Source: Branchiostoma floridae
Taxonomy: Eukaryota > Chordata > Leptocardii > Amphioxiformes > Branchiostomatidae
NCBI RefSeq assembly: GCF_000003815.2
Contig: NC_049981.1
Span: forward strand, 33,845,832-33,909,831
DNA: 64,000 nucleotides
Direction: 5' to 3'
Shown here: positions 52,859-64,000 of the stretch, one piece after another
Layout of the letters: every line of letters begins with the position of its first letter
Position numbering within the stretch: the first letter of the stretch is position 1
Made by a program: the position numbers and the translations under genes
The notes under the pieces: model-generated
Databases searched by the model: none
Seen by the model: the letters and a program-made list of their open reading frames with translations, nothing else
Told to the model about the DNA's origin: nothing

Positions 52859-54517
52859 CTTACCTGTTGGGATTTAATGCTGCAGAACAAACTTTGCTTT
52901 CAGCTCTAACTCTGCAAGAATTATAATAGATAGATAGGGATCAGAGTCCTGCCACTGCTGTGTGTAAGGCTATACGTCTATAGTTCCTCTCAGTGACTTG
53001 TTCTGGAGAACTCCTGAGGTCCAGCTGACCCTTACACAGCGCCCCGCCCAGGTAGAGTACCCACTCCACAGCTAACATGAAAGACCTGCCGGATTACTCC
53101 AGGAGAGACATGAACGACCTGCCGGGTTACTGAAGAGCCAGGTGTTCCACGAGCAAACAGCGGAGTACAGACATTGTCACCATGGGATGAAAAGCATGAT
53201 TGTTCTAGCCGTGATGATCATAAGTTCACCTAGCCCTGCCCTGACTTCTCCCTACATTAATCTAATAACAATACGATTTTGGTGCCAAATGGCTACCTTA
53301 GGGTAAACGGTTTATCATAGTCTTGCAGGGTAAGAGCGGTACCAGCTACTTGAAAGTTGGCCTTGACCAAGCCCTGCCCATGTAAGTACCACATGTAACA
53401 TGACTCCGCCTGACTTCAAAGCCCTGCAGGTTACCTGGAGTGGCAGGTGGGAGGGGTGATGGGCTGTACCAACTCAAACGGAGGGGTGAGGGACTGTACC
53501 AATAGGTAGGACCTGGGAGGAATGACGGGCTGTACCAACTCAGCTGAAGGGGTGACGGGCTTTACCAACAGGTGGTACCTGGGAGGGGTGATGGGCTGTA
53601 CCAACAGGTGGTACCTGGGAGGGGTGAAGGGCTGTACCAATAGGTGGGACCTGGGAGGGGTGATGGGCTGTACCAATAGGTGGGACCTGGGAGGGGTGAT
53701 GGGCTGTACCAAATCAGCCGGAGGGGTGACGGTCTATACCAATGTGAAGGATAAAGATTCTAATCATAATAAGCAGCTGTCATTTATTATAAACTGTGGA
53801 GACTGTTAGGGGTTGTTTTACTTGTGGCACAAGAGGGTTATGACCTGACCAAGAGTCGCCATGACTCCTAAGTTGTTGTGTCTACCCGGCTGATGAAAAA
53901 TCAATAAACAGTCTCATCGCACAAGTGCACTGGGAAATATCTCATCTCCACAGCACCCATTATCCAGATTACTGTATACAGATGCCAACTCTGCTAAATC
54001 CTTGTCTCCAAATTTCATTTTTTGCCTTCCATAAAACAATACAAATAGAAATTTATGAAAAGGGAATGAAAAGAGAAATATATTGACTCGTCAGACTTTC
54101 TTACGCACCATTAGAAAATTGTCTTTTGTCAGTATGCAGCAAATGTTATAAAGGTTGCATACACAGTTGCAACATTTTCTCAAATACTAAATCTTACATC
54201 CTACATTATATTTGTAATTTGCTCAGTTTTTTAATTCATGAAAGCAGCACATGTAAAACTGAAATTCCACTGGACTTAGTCTGGGACTGGTCTCAGCGGG
54301 CCATGCAGCAGTAGATATTCATTGGCTGGTTATGAAAACTCATGGTCAAACAAAATGCAACCTAGATAATGTTACCATAATAACCAGATTACATAATAAC
54401 TGCCAAATAACTTTACTTTACTGGATCATAAGGCAACCCAGGCGTTTGAAAATAAACAAACTTCCTTACTTTAATATTTCATGCAATTATCCTGCTGGTG
54501 CAATAATATGAAGTTTT
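52859..54517. other. Upstream of the elongase: one minisatellite, otherwise no feature
   Basis: At 53440-53740 a 35-40-bp repeat ('ggaggggtgatgggctgtac' then caa.aggtgg.acctgg) has about eight copies. No exon was recognised beside it, although an untranslated elongase exon could be. Two copies of 'gacctgccgggttact' lie near 53090-53130. The rest is AT-rich with no ORF of interest. Confidence 0.5.
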
Positions 54518-55450
54518 CTAGCCGGGGCGACTAGAAACGAAAAACTTATTAACTTGTAATATAATATACAGGATGTTTTTGTTTCTAGTCGGGGGGGAGC
54601 ATATTTGGCTAAACGGTATATGCGTATCCATTCCGTGGAGATACCTTTTCCTCCGGTTTTTTGCACGTCCCCGGCTTCGGCCATGTTCGGGTACCTTTCG
54701 GTAGCGGTTCCGAGCTTCTCGATTTATGGCCGAACCGCCACCGAACATGGCCGAGAAGACTTCGGAACATTTCGGGGAGCGCTGCCGAACAGGCAAAATG
54801 GCGGCCCGGTTTTAAAAACAATGGGGACTGTTTGTAACAGGTCGCGTTGTGAAGTACTTAGGGGTTTTTAAAGCAGGCAAACACCACGGCGCGGTGTGCA
54901 CATTCTCCTACAGCAGAGTACCGTCAGTCATTTATTCCTGACTGTACTCTGCTTTCCTTCCCTTTTGCCGGCGGTATTACCCGCCCTACTTATTATATAT
55001 TAATGAGCTTGCCCTTATATGGGCAGTCAGCCGTTGGGGATCGGGCGTTGGCATGGTGAGCAAACAAAGTCATGGTAATACGTAACATGATTGGCTGGTA
55101 GCTTCCCAGCGGCCTTTGCGAGACAGCTTCACGACAACAAGAAGCCCAAGGAAGGCCTGTTCTCTGATTGGTTGACAGCTTGTTTGTGGCGACAATCATA
55201 ATACCCGTAGGTAGGCCCTGGGACAGCAGGGCCCCATAAGGTAAATGCCGTTGGGGACCGGGCGTTAGGAGGATGGGTGTGCAAGACTCCAGGGAAAACG
55301 GGGACGTGCAAAAAAACGGAGGAAAAGACACGGAATGGATTCGCATATACCGTTTAGCCAAATATGCTCCCCCCCGACAAGAAACAAAAACATCCTGTAT
55401 ATTATATTACAAGTTAATAAGTTTTTCGTTTCTATAGTCGCCCCGGCTAG
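54518..55450. mobile_element. 933-bp foldback-type element with about 150-bp inverted repeats
   Basis: The left arm, 54518 to about 54672 ('ctagccggggcgacta' to 'tttttgcacgtcccc'), and the right arm, about 55300-55450 ('ggggacgtgcaaaaaa' to 'tagtcgccccggctag'), are nearly perfect inverses. Internal secondary repeats include 'gatcgggcgttgg'/'gaccgggcgttagg'. No transposase. The flanks share no obvious duplication, apart from CTAG at the termini. Confidence 0.8.
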
Positions 55451-55779
55451 GAGTTATCCTGAGCTAGACTGCACCAGTTTGGGATAATGGGATGCCGTGC
55501 AACACATATGTGTGTGGTAATCCGTTGTGCAATTAACTGGCTTCTACCAAGGAGCTTTTATAAAAGCTCCTAATTGCTTCTACTGTACCCAGATTTAACA
55601 CCTACAATATCATATACACAATTACCTATTTGCATCCCATCCCTTTCTGCATTCAAACTCAGACTAACACAAACACCTACCTGTAGATTCTCTCCTGCTG
55701 TTTTACTTCCGCAGGTGAGAGGACCCCTCAGAGCTCACCTGTCCTCACACCGGCACCTCCACCTGTCCTGGACACGCCC

Positions 55780-55900
55780 ATCCGTGACGTCATACCCGGA
55801 AGTAAAACTCTCCCGGTCAAAGTTCGCACCGCGGGGCATGCCGGGAGCCGGATGGCCACGTCACGCGCATGCGCCAGGAAGGCGGTCCGGCTTTCTGCAG
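55780..55900 (+). promoter_or_regulatory. Core promoter of USO1, separated from its ATG by an insertion
   Basis: CpG-rich sequence with a CRE-like 'gtgacgtcat' (55784-55793), an ETS-like 'ccggaagta' (55796-55804) and a perfect NRF1-type GCGCATGCGC (55865-55874). These are typical of TATA-less housekeeping promoters. The following sequence is the 1.78-kb insertion, and the native leader resumes at 57681. Assignment to USO1 is by position and orientation. A divergent role for the elongase gene 3 kb away is possible. Confidence 0.5.
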
Positions 55901-57680
55901 GTGAAAGGTCACCATTACAGACATGCGCAGAATTAGCATTTTGATGCCATAGAAGATGGCTTGCAAAAGTAAGTGTAAGAAGCCTTTTTGTTGGGAAATG
56001 TTGGCATTTTGGAGCTGGAAATTATGGTCAGGTATTCTGGCTATTTTATTTTGTGAGAAAAATAAGCTTTCTACCATGTTTGGAGTGTTTTAGACAGTCT
56101 AGAGTATGTATAGTTTGGGTGTTATCAGGGAGGTCAGAGGTCACCAGAGTTTCTTATTTTGTTTGTGGGGGCGCATTGCACCGAACCGAATGTTTTCAAA
56201 ATCGCCATATGCGCTCTTTAGAAGTCAGATTTGCCTGCCAATGTGAGATTTTCACCAACTAAACCTTAGGTAGGTGACTTTTGACAGCCTTTTCCCTACA
56301 TCTTATGCATGCAACAGGTGCCTGCCAGCCATTGGAGGTCTGTAACCTTACAGCATTTTCATATGGGTTTGAAGTTCAAGGTAGACAAGTGTCGGTCACT
56401 TCGAGTGATGCGAGGCAGGGTCGTTACAAATTTCAAAGACTTCCCGGAGACCGTTCTCCCAGTAACAGTCCCCTGGGAGTTGTTAACTCATGTGTCACGA
56501 GGGCTATGGTGGAGGTCCAAGACTATGGTTTGTCTCAATATTGCTTTGCAAAAAGTGGCACTTAGAAGGAAGAAATGGTATAATCTGCTACCCCAGACAG
56601 AAAGAGGCTACTGTTCCTCAATTTAGGCACCTAAATTTGTATATAAAAGCTGCTAGGCTACACTTTCAAGCATTTACTGACAGTGCATACTGTGCACAGA
56701 ATGGGGGGGGGGGGGTGTAGAGGAGCCATTGTGGCTTATATTTCCCCTGAAATTGGTAATGTGACCCCGGGGCAAGCTTCAATTAACTCATTTGACTTAG
56801 ATTCATTGAGAAATTCTTCCATTTTAATACTTTTTTGTCCTTTTTGTCAGTTTTTCAACTTTTTGTATCCTTTGGCTATATATTGCAATATGTACACTCA
56901 TCAAGTGCTTACAGGTCTAAACTAACAGCATTTTAGTACTGATTCAGGAGCCTAAATGGAGGTAGAGTAGTCCCCTTGTGTCAAGGTGAGCAGTTTTCAA
57001 CTCCCTTTCCTTTGATTGTCACTTTTTGCCAAATGACAAGGGACCTGTCCATATAGACTCAGACCACTGTCACAGCATTGAGGACAGCTCTCTAACACCT
57101 GTTATCCAAGCTATTCCCAAGAGACTATTCTTTGTCAGAAATCTTTGAAACTCAGGCTAATACTGAGCAACCCTTTTCCGCACCATGTGAAATAATTGAA
57201 ATTTGTCTATCTTGAACTTGAAGCCTGTAGCAGGTGAAAGGTCACCATTACAGACATGCGCAGAATTAGCATTTTGATGCCATAGAAGATGGCTTGCAAA
57301 AGTAAGTGTAAGAAGCCTTTTTGTTGGGAAATGTTGGCATTTTGGAGCTGGAAATTATGGTCAGGTATTCTGGCTATTTTATTTTGTGAGAAAAATAAGC
57401 TTTCTACCATGTTTGGAGTGTTTTAGACAGTCTAGAGTATGTATAGTTTGGGTGTTATCAGGGAGGTCAGAGGTCACCAGAGTTTCTTATTTTGTTTGTG
57501 GGGGCGCATTGCACCGAACCGAATGTTTTCAAAATCGCCATATGCGCTCTTTAGAAGTCAGATTTGCCTGCCAATGTGAGATTTTCACCAACTAAACCTT
57601 AGGTAGGTGACTTTTGACAGCCTTTTCCCTACATCTTATGCATGCAACAGGTGCCTGCCAGCCATTGGAGGTCTGTAACC
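55901..57680. mobile_element. LTR-like insertion: identical 447-bp direct repeats, TGCAG target duplication
   Basis: The repeats 55901-56347 and 57234-57680 appear identical base for base (constant offset of 1,333). TGCAG lies outside both ends (55896-55900 and 57681-57685). The 886-bp interior lacks gag/pol. One reading frame (56309-56626) has a stretch GLKFKVDKCRSL that faintly recalls the end of a LINE-type reverse transcriptase, plus a G-run at 56702-56716. There is no clear primer-binding site or polypurine tract, so a duplicated non-LTR fragment remains possible. Confidence 0.65.
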
Positions 57681-57722
57681 TGCAGTTTTGGACTAAAAAA
57701 CACCAAAAATCGGGCATAAATC

Positions 57723-60700
57723 ATGAATTACCTGAAGAATTTCCTGGCGACTCAGCCGGGCACGCAGCCGACTGGAGCCGAGACGGTAGGAAAAGTTTGG
57801 CGGCGCCTGTAGACCCGGAGTCCCGCCTGGCTTCGGACGCAGGATGGTGGTTTTTTGATGAGGGGGGAGGGGGGTAAATATGGACGTGTGGCAAAACATG
57901 ACAGCTGGGAAGTTTGATGTTGACATGGGGAAAAATTCCGGTAGGCGTTCTGTGGGACGTGCTGGTGTGGGAAAGTGGGAACAGCTCATTAGGAAATGGG
58001 AATAATCTGATAATCCTTGGTGCAGTCTGTGGGGCAGGTGGTTTCAGGTGCCACATGGACAGGTGTGTAATAATTACAGGTGTGTAACGGTGCTGTAGCC
58101 ACACCTGTTACAGAGAAACAACAACCTTACCTGAACTGTCTAGAGTGCAAGAGTGGTGGGATTATTGTAAACCAACTTTCAGCACTGACAGAATTTTTCA
58201 GACAGGACATTTAGATGAAAATTTAAAGCACAGCTGTTCAAGGGAAGAAGGTACTTCCTGGTTGACATGTCTTCAGGTTTACTCGACTTTTGTTACATTA
58301 TTTCTAACCACCCCCCACCCCCCCAGATCGAGCGGCTGTGTGACCGAGTCCAGTCATCCACACTTCTGGACGACAGGAGAGACGCAGTCCGAGCCCTCAA
58401 GGCGCTGTCCAAGGTGCGTCACACTCATCTGGTTTATCGCCTGTTGTTATCGACATACGATGATAAACCTGCTCAACATTCTTCTCATTATCATTGTTAC
58501 ATATAGTACTTTAATGTCCAAGCAGAGCGTTTACGACGGAAATAAAGAGAAATGTTTATTTGGTTTTTAGTCCTAGCAATGGTCTTAGCGAACGGTCCCT
58601 CAGATGCAGAGGGACGGGCAGTACTAATTCGTAATAGACCGGCTGGAAGCCAACTAGAGAGCAGTCATTCCTGACCCGGTTTCAAACTAGAGCGGCCACG
58701 GAAAACCCGCCCACCCACAGCCTGAAATAACTAACGTAGCAGTTACCATTGTATATATATTACTTCTCCTGTGGAGAAATATTTTACATAACGTTATACA
58801 TGTCATAACAGAATTAATGATGACATTGACAGAAGCACATTCTTCCAACAACTGCTCACCTGCTGAGAATGAATGATTGTTGCACATTGTTGCTACACTG
58901 GGCTAACATGTTGAACAGATACAAAGTAAAACTAACTATAAAAAGTATAAGATAAACAGCGAAAAGCGAAGTTAAAAGTGCATGAATTAAACTTCTTTTC
59001 ACTACAGACGTACAGTACAGATGAAAGAATAGACCTACATATAATGTGAAATTTAGTGCTGCTAACATGGTACCCAGGAGATTTAGAACTGGCTCTGCTC
59101 AGAAGAAGAAGGGTTGAGTTTTTTCTGTAGCACCCCGCTGATGTGCCTGTAACACAATGACTTTACGTCAGTAACCCTGTCCTGTTTGTTGTGTGGTTCT
59201 GCAGAAATTCCGTCTGGAGGTGGGAACCCAGGGCATGGACATCCTCATCAACGTGCTGGAGACAGACAGGTGTGTGTGTGTTTGTCTGTGTGTATGTGTG
59301 TGTGCATCTGTGTGTGTGTGTGTGTTTGTGTCTGTGTACATGTGTGTGTGTACATGTTCATGTGTGTGTGTGTCTGTGTGTGTGTGTGTGCATCTGTGTG
59401 TGAGTGTGCATCTGTGTGTGTGTGTGTGTGTGCATCTGTGTGTGAGTGTGTCTGTGTGTATGTGTGTGTGCATCTGTGTGTGTGTGTGTGTGCCTGTGTT
59501 TGTGTCTGTGTACCTGTGTGTGTGTGTGTGTGTGTACATGTTCATGTGTGTGTGTGTCAGTGTGTGTGCCTGCATGTGTGTGAGACAGAGAGAGAGAGTT
59601 TAGCTAATAGAGTATATGCTATGTTAGCATGTGTCTATGGGAGTAAGTACTAGTAAGCATGCAGTCTGGAATTGCCAGGCATAATCGCTGTGACTTTCAG
59701 TTCTTGATTCTGGCGAATAGTGTTTTTATTTATCTGTTTTTTTTGTATTTAAGTCTGAGTCTGTAATTTTTTCCTGAAGACGGACGGAAAGATAGTGAAC
59801 ACGCTGTTGAAACAGTGTTATTTATGTATTTATTTGTTTGTTTGTATTTACTCAGGACGGATGGAGAGATAGTGAACTATGCACTGGATATGTTGTTGCA
59901 ATGGTGTTGTTATTTATTTATTTGTTTGTTTGTATTTACTCAGGACGGACGGAGAGATAGTGAACTATGCACTGGACACGATGAACAACATCATGTGTAA
60001 CAACCCCGAGGACGATGATGATGAAGGTCAGTGCAAGGTCGCGGCTGTGTTAGAACACTCTTCCCAGTGCTGTAGAGGGCAGAACAAAGGTCAAAGTTGA
60101 TATGAAATCCTCCTAGGTACTGATGCTGTATCAGCAGTCGTGGTGACAGAAAACAGAGACTGGAATGTCTGAAGTTCTAAACTTTGATAATCTAGGCTAC
60201 ATTTGTACAAAGACTCTTATCTTGACATTACTCTCAATTTGATAATGCAACTGTCATGGAAGGCCTACAATCCTATCATACAGCCTTTTCAAACTCTAAA
60301 TTTCTATACCCCTTGTTCTGACCACTTCCATGTTCTAACCCCCCTATACTGCCCTCCCCCCCCCCCCAACCACACGTGTCCTGTTTTAACCACCTGTCGT
60401 ACCCCCTGTTCTTCCAGACATCCCCCAGACGAACGGGGAGGTTCGGCAGGAGCCAGAGGATCTGGGGGGACAGTTAACCCCTGTTCTGACCCCCCTGCTC
60501 TACCCCCCTGCTCTAACCCCCCCTGTTCTAACCCCCTATTCCTCCCTCTGTTCCAGACATCCCCCAGACGAACGGGGAGGTTCGGCAGGAGCCGGAGGAC
60601 CTGGGAGGACAGTTTACCGAGATCTTCATCAAGAAACTTGAGAACGTCCAACTTCTTCTCAACTTCCTAGAGGTGAGGCTCAGTGTCCGCCCTGCTGTAT

Positions 60701-63700
60701 GGGTCAGGGGTCAGCAGCTTCAGCTGATATTGCCGGGTGGTCCACTTTTGTTGCCATTTTGTGGTTGATTTCTCAGTAACTCCAATAGAGAAACCCTGCT
60801 ACGGAGCTATTGGTCCTGTCACAGTGGTGGCCTGGCTTCTGACTGGAGGCGGTGGGTTAGCCAAGTTTGAAGGCACATGTACTGTAATTTCTATGCTGTG
60901 TTTCATCCAGGTGTGTTCATGCCTGCCAGGAATGAAACATGCAGGTGTGTCCCCACCTGCCAGGTATGTTCCATCCAGGTGTGTGCCCACCTGCCGGGTA
61001 TGCTCCATCCAGGTGTGTTCCCACCTGCCAGGTGTGTTCCATCTAGGTGTGTTCGTGCCTGCCAGGTATGAAACATCCAGGTGTGTTCCCACCTGCTAGG
61101 TATGCTCCATCCAGGTGTGTTCCCACCTGCCAGGTGTGTTCCGTCCAGGTGTGCCCCCAGCTGCCAGGTGTGTTCCTACCTGATGTTGTGTTCTCCGTGT
61201 GTCCGCAGGAGTACGACTTCCGTGTGCGCTGGCCGACGGTGAAGCTCATGACGACCCTGCTGTGTAACAGGTGCAGCCAGATGCAGCAGATCATCCTCAA
61301 CAGCCCTGTGGGTGGGTATCTGGTTCACTTAACAAACAAACAAACAAACAAACAAACTTCACCATTGTGTGGGTGGGTATCATGAGCTGTAACAGGTGCT
61401 GTAACAGGTGCTGTAACAGATGCTGTAACAGGTGCTGTAACAGGTGCTTACATGTGGGTGGGTATCTGTGCTGTAACATGGGCTGTAACAGGTGCAGCCA
61501 GATGCAGCAGATCATCCTCAACAGCCCTCTGGGTGGGTATCTGTGCTGTAACAGGTGCTGTAACATGTGGGTGGGTATCATGTGCTGTAACATGGGCTGT
61601 AACAGATGCAGCAGATCATCCTCAACAGTCCTGTGGGTGGGTATCGGGTTCACTTCTCAACAGCCCTTTGGGTGGGTATCGGGTTCACTTCTCAACAGTC
61701 CTGTGGGTGGGTATCGGGTTCACTTCTCAACAGCCCTGTGGGTGGGTATCGGGTTCACTTCTCAACAGCCCTGTGGGTGGGTATCGGGTTCACTTCTCAA
61801 CAGCCCTGTGGGTGGGTATCGGGTTCACTCCTCAACAGCCCTTTGGGTGGGTATCGGGTTCACTTCTCAACAGTCCTGTGGGTGGGTATCGGGTTCACTC
61901 CTCAACAGTCCTGTGGGTGGGTATCGGGTTCACTCCTCAACAGCCCTGTGGGTGGGTATCGGGTTCACTCCTCAACAGCCCTTTGGGTGGGTATCGTGTG
62001 CTTTGATATGTGTTGTAATAATTGCTGTAACATGTGCTGTACACAGCTTTAACAGGTGTAGAGTAGGCAAAAGGGTGGTGTAAGTAGCTGACAGAAACTT
62101 AGTCGCCTGATGATGATGAAGTATCTGACAGCAGGGGTTGTGCACATGTTCAACAGTATCACACAGCTGTGTCAGTTGACAGTAGCATCCATCATACATC
62201 ACCTGCTGACGGGTGTTCATCATGCCTCACCTGACATGTTTCTCCCCTCTCACCTGCTCAGGTGTGTCTAGACTGATGGACCTGATCTCCGACGCTCGCG
62301 AGGTCATCAGGAATGATGTGAGTAATGTGCAGTAGCACTCAGTTCTGTAACAGGGTCTTTAGATGTGCTGTCCCCTTCCCAGTCTATTTCTTCATATTAC
62401 TTGTGCTATGTATGACACCTACCCACGTGGGAAGGAGGAACCCTTTACATCCTTGGTCGGAAGTCCTCCTAGGAGGCGGATACTCCGAAGAACAAAGCTG
62501 TATGACACCTACATGTGTCTTCACTGTGAAGTAGAATACAGAAATATCAGCTTGATACAATAATGTGTATAAAAACTATATTGTGGATAGTGTACAAAGA
62601 ACTCTGTTATCTACAAGTCATTTTGAACACTACCAACTGTAAACTAAAACTAGTCAGTAAGGTTACAGAAATATCAGCTCAGTATAAAGACTATATAGCA
62701 GGCTCTGTTACTTACAAGTCATTTTGACATCCCATTTAGGGCCTGCTGCTGCTGATCCAGCTCACCAAGGGGAACGCTGCCATCCAGAAGATCGTCGCGT
62801 TTGAGAACGCCTTCGAGCGACTCCTCGAGATCATCGTGGAGGAGGGCCACAGTGATGGAGGTGGGCGGGTGTTTGTGTTACTATGGAAACCTGTGGTTTT
62901 TGTTTATTGTTGTAGGAACTGTTGTTGGAGATTTATTTCTGCAGGAATTATTTATTTTTTATTTTTGTTTATTTCTGCAGTAAATGTTGTTGAATATTGT
63001 TTATTGTTTATTTTTGCAGGAATTGTTGTTGAAGATTGCTTATTTATTTTCTGCTGATATTGTTCTTGATGATTGCTTATTTACATTTTGCAGGAATTGT
63101 TGTTGAAGATTATTTATTTTTACATGAATTGTTGTTGAAGTTTGTTTATTTGTTTTGCAGGAATTGTTGTTGAAGATTGTTTATTACTGATGATGAACCT
63201 GCTGAAGAACAACAACTCCAACCAGACACTGTTTAAGGAGGGAGGGTAGGTCCAACTTCACAACATTCTGTGCTTTAATAAGAGATGTTAACTAATTAAT
63301 GATTTAGTGATGAAATAAGGCATAACGCCTTCCTACATCTCAAGAGCCCCATTCATCTTGCTGCTGATCTGCAGAAAAACTGGATGTATTCTTGGAAATC
63401 TTTTGGTTTGAATCTGTCTAGATCCAGGTTTCTTCATAGCCATCATATAAACTTCCATTGTAAGGGGTTTATCCACACCTACATGTACACATGTACAAAG
63501 CGGCTGCCGTGTTGTGTTCCTCCTCAGTCTGATCCAGAAGCTGACGCTGTTTTGTAACATCACACAATTTTGGTGAGGTTTGTATTTGTTATGTTTTCAG
63601 GGACACTGGAAGGCCCCAGAACTAATTATGATTTATTGATGGGTTTTGTCCCCAGTCTGATCCAGAAGCTGACGCCGTTTTTCGACATCACGGAGGCGAG

Positions 63701-63755
63701 TCCGGGCGGCGGCTGGTCCGCCCAGAAGGTCACCAACCTGCACCTCATGCTCAAG
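57723..63755 (+). CDS. USO1: USO1/p115 vesicle tethering factor, N-terminal part (continues past the window)
   Basis: Ten exons join in frame: 57723-57785, 58327-58413, 59205-59269, 59944-60026, 60557-60672, 61209-61311, 62262-62317, 62740-62860, 63161-63245, 63656-63755, giving 293 codons so far. The start [13 protein letters not shown]...GAET matches the short first exon of p115. The armadillo-like globular head follows: [146 protein letters not shown]. The protein tethers COPII and COPI vesicles at the cis-Golgi with GM130/giantin and Rab1. The coiled-coil tail and acidic end would lie to the right. Exon 6 is extended relative to the human pattern by CNRCSQ. Confidence 0.93.
59270..59590 (+). 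repeat. (tg)n microsatellite starting at the USO1 exon 3 donor
   Basis: The donor itself, 'gacag|gtgtgtgtgtg', is the first unit of an imperfect 320-bp tg repeat with ca/tc interruptions. Cys/Val-rich or Thr/His-rich ORFs here are artefacts. Confidence 0.9.
59775..59943 (+). repeat. Two decoy copies of the USO1 exon 4 5' edge
   Basis: 'ggacggatggagagatagtg' followed by aactatgcactgga is present near 59855 with its own 'tttactcag' acceptor. A shorter 'gacggacggaaagatagtg' lies near 59780. The true exon begins at 59944. The decoy exon body dissolves into 'tatgttgttgcaatgg'. Confidence 0.85.
60415..60556 (+). repeat. Decoy copy of the USO1 exon 5 5' edge
   Basis: 'ttccagacatcccccagacg' through 'gaggatctggggggacagtt' (about 65 bp) duplicates the acceptor and start of exon 5 with two or three base changes. 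It then passes into ccctgttctaacc repeats. Confidence 0.87.
60905..61195 (+). repeat. About 34-bp minisatellite before USO1 exon 6 (8 copies)
   Basis: The unit is 'catccaggtgtgttcccacc' plus 'tgccaggtatgct'. It ends shortly before the acceptor of exon 6 but includes no recognised exon bases. Confidence 0.85.
61312..61995 (+). repeat. Donor-edge arrays of USO1 exon 6 (about 17 copies, several lengths)
   Basis: From 61640 a 43-bp unit 'ctcaacagccctgtgggtgg' plus 'gtatcgggttcacttct' copies the exon end (LNSPVG) and its donor. Before it, longer units re-copy 'aacaggtgcagccagatgca' and 'gcagatcatcctcaacagc' from deeper in the exon, mixed with 'ctgtaacaggtg' repeats. Confidence 0.9.
62905..63160 (+). 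repeat. Acceptor-edge array of USO1 exon 9 (about 7 copies)
   Basis: The unit 'tttgcaggaattgttgttga' plus 'agattgtttattta' copies the acceptor and the first about 20 coding bases (GIVVEDC). Copies range from near-perfect to worn. The true exon starts at 63161. Confidence 0.88.
63520..63575 (+). repeat. Decoy copy of the USO1 exon 10 5' edge
   Basis: 'ctcagtctgatccagaagct' then gacgctgttttgtaacatcac mirrors the true exon 10 start (63656) with several changes. The decoy acceptor is intact but the frame is soon lost. Confidence 0.8.
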
Positions 63756-64000
63756 GTCAGCGGACCCTACCGTCCAGGGAAACTGCCTCTTATCGTCATG
63801 TTGTGCTTTGGGGTTGTTTTGGTCATCTAAGATATTAGCATGACGATTTTGGAAACTTGACTTCAGCATGAGTCACAGTTATCTTCTTATGTGTGTGGGA
63901 AACCTCGAATATGTGTATCAATGAAAACTGGATATGTACAAAACCTTGATATGTGTATGAAGCTTGAAACATGTATGAGACTTGATATGTGTGTGAAAAT

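Noticed and set aside
56309-56626. Reverse-transcriptase gene inside the LTR-like insertion
   Set aside because: Only a faint resemblance (GLKFKVDKCRSL), no catalytic motif and a short frame. Noted as a possible remnant only.
59168-59653. Cys/Val-rich and Thr/His-rich ORFs
   Set aside because: Translations of a tg/ca microsatellite.

Overview
The window is animal (metazoan) nuclear DNA, most likely from a cephalochordate (amphioxus, Branchiostoma). It has vertebrate-like genes with short GC-rich exons and GT-AG introns, many MITEs, a Penelope-like element and a 5S-headed SINE. Almost every intron carries a private minisatellite. The species call is inference; the gene identities rest on reading-frame continuity across exons and on recognised motifs.

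Layout: (1) 1.1-15.9 kb, + strand: an SH2D4A/B-type adaptor (453 codons, 8 coding exons, probable TATA promoter near 1.36 kb). (2) 37.8-21.5 kb, - strand: DNA2 helicase/nuclease, 22 exons recognised. It has a very long disordered N-terminus with a PIP-like box, the nuclease core, Fe-S cysteines and an SF1 helicase. The segment that should carry the Walker A motif is absent and replaced by two degenerate fragments. (3) 38.7-44.2 kb, + strand: a deoxynucleoside kinase of the dCK/dGK type (253 codons), head to head with DNA2 across an 858-bp intergenic region with E2F-like sites. (4) 52.7-49.6 kb, - strand: an ELOVL-type fatty acid elongase (240 codons). (5) 57.7 kb to beyond the right edge, + strand: the N-terminal 293 codons of USO1/p115.

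The most striking feature is architectural. About thirty tandem arrays are each built from one splice junction of the adjacent exon. They hold copies of the exon's first or last 10-95 bp together with the splice site and a little intron, piled up in the neighbouring intron. Each array has its own sequence, so these are not copies of one dispersed satellite. They occur in all five genes and at both 3' and 5' splice sites. One contains the SH2D4 start codon. Two different arrays have been hit by members of the same TA-flanked 1.7-1.85 kb transposon family, which lets the empty sites be read directly.

Mobile DNA with visible ends or target-site duplications: the TA-flanked pair, a hAT-like element (8-bp duplication), a 1.0-kb element (8-bp duplication), a Penelope GIY-YIG fragment (13-bp duplication) and a 126-bp relative (12-bp duplication), a 5S-headed SINE (8-bp duplication), an LTR-like 1.78-kb insertion in the USO1 5' leader (5-bp duplication), and several MITEs. 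DNA2 and the nucleoside kinase are both tied to DNA synthesis. The elongase (ER lipid synthesis) and USO1 (ER-Golgi tethering) act in the early secretory membranes. The remaining intergenic DNA (15.9-20.6, 44.3-48.2 and 52.9-54.5 kb) shows no supported genes.
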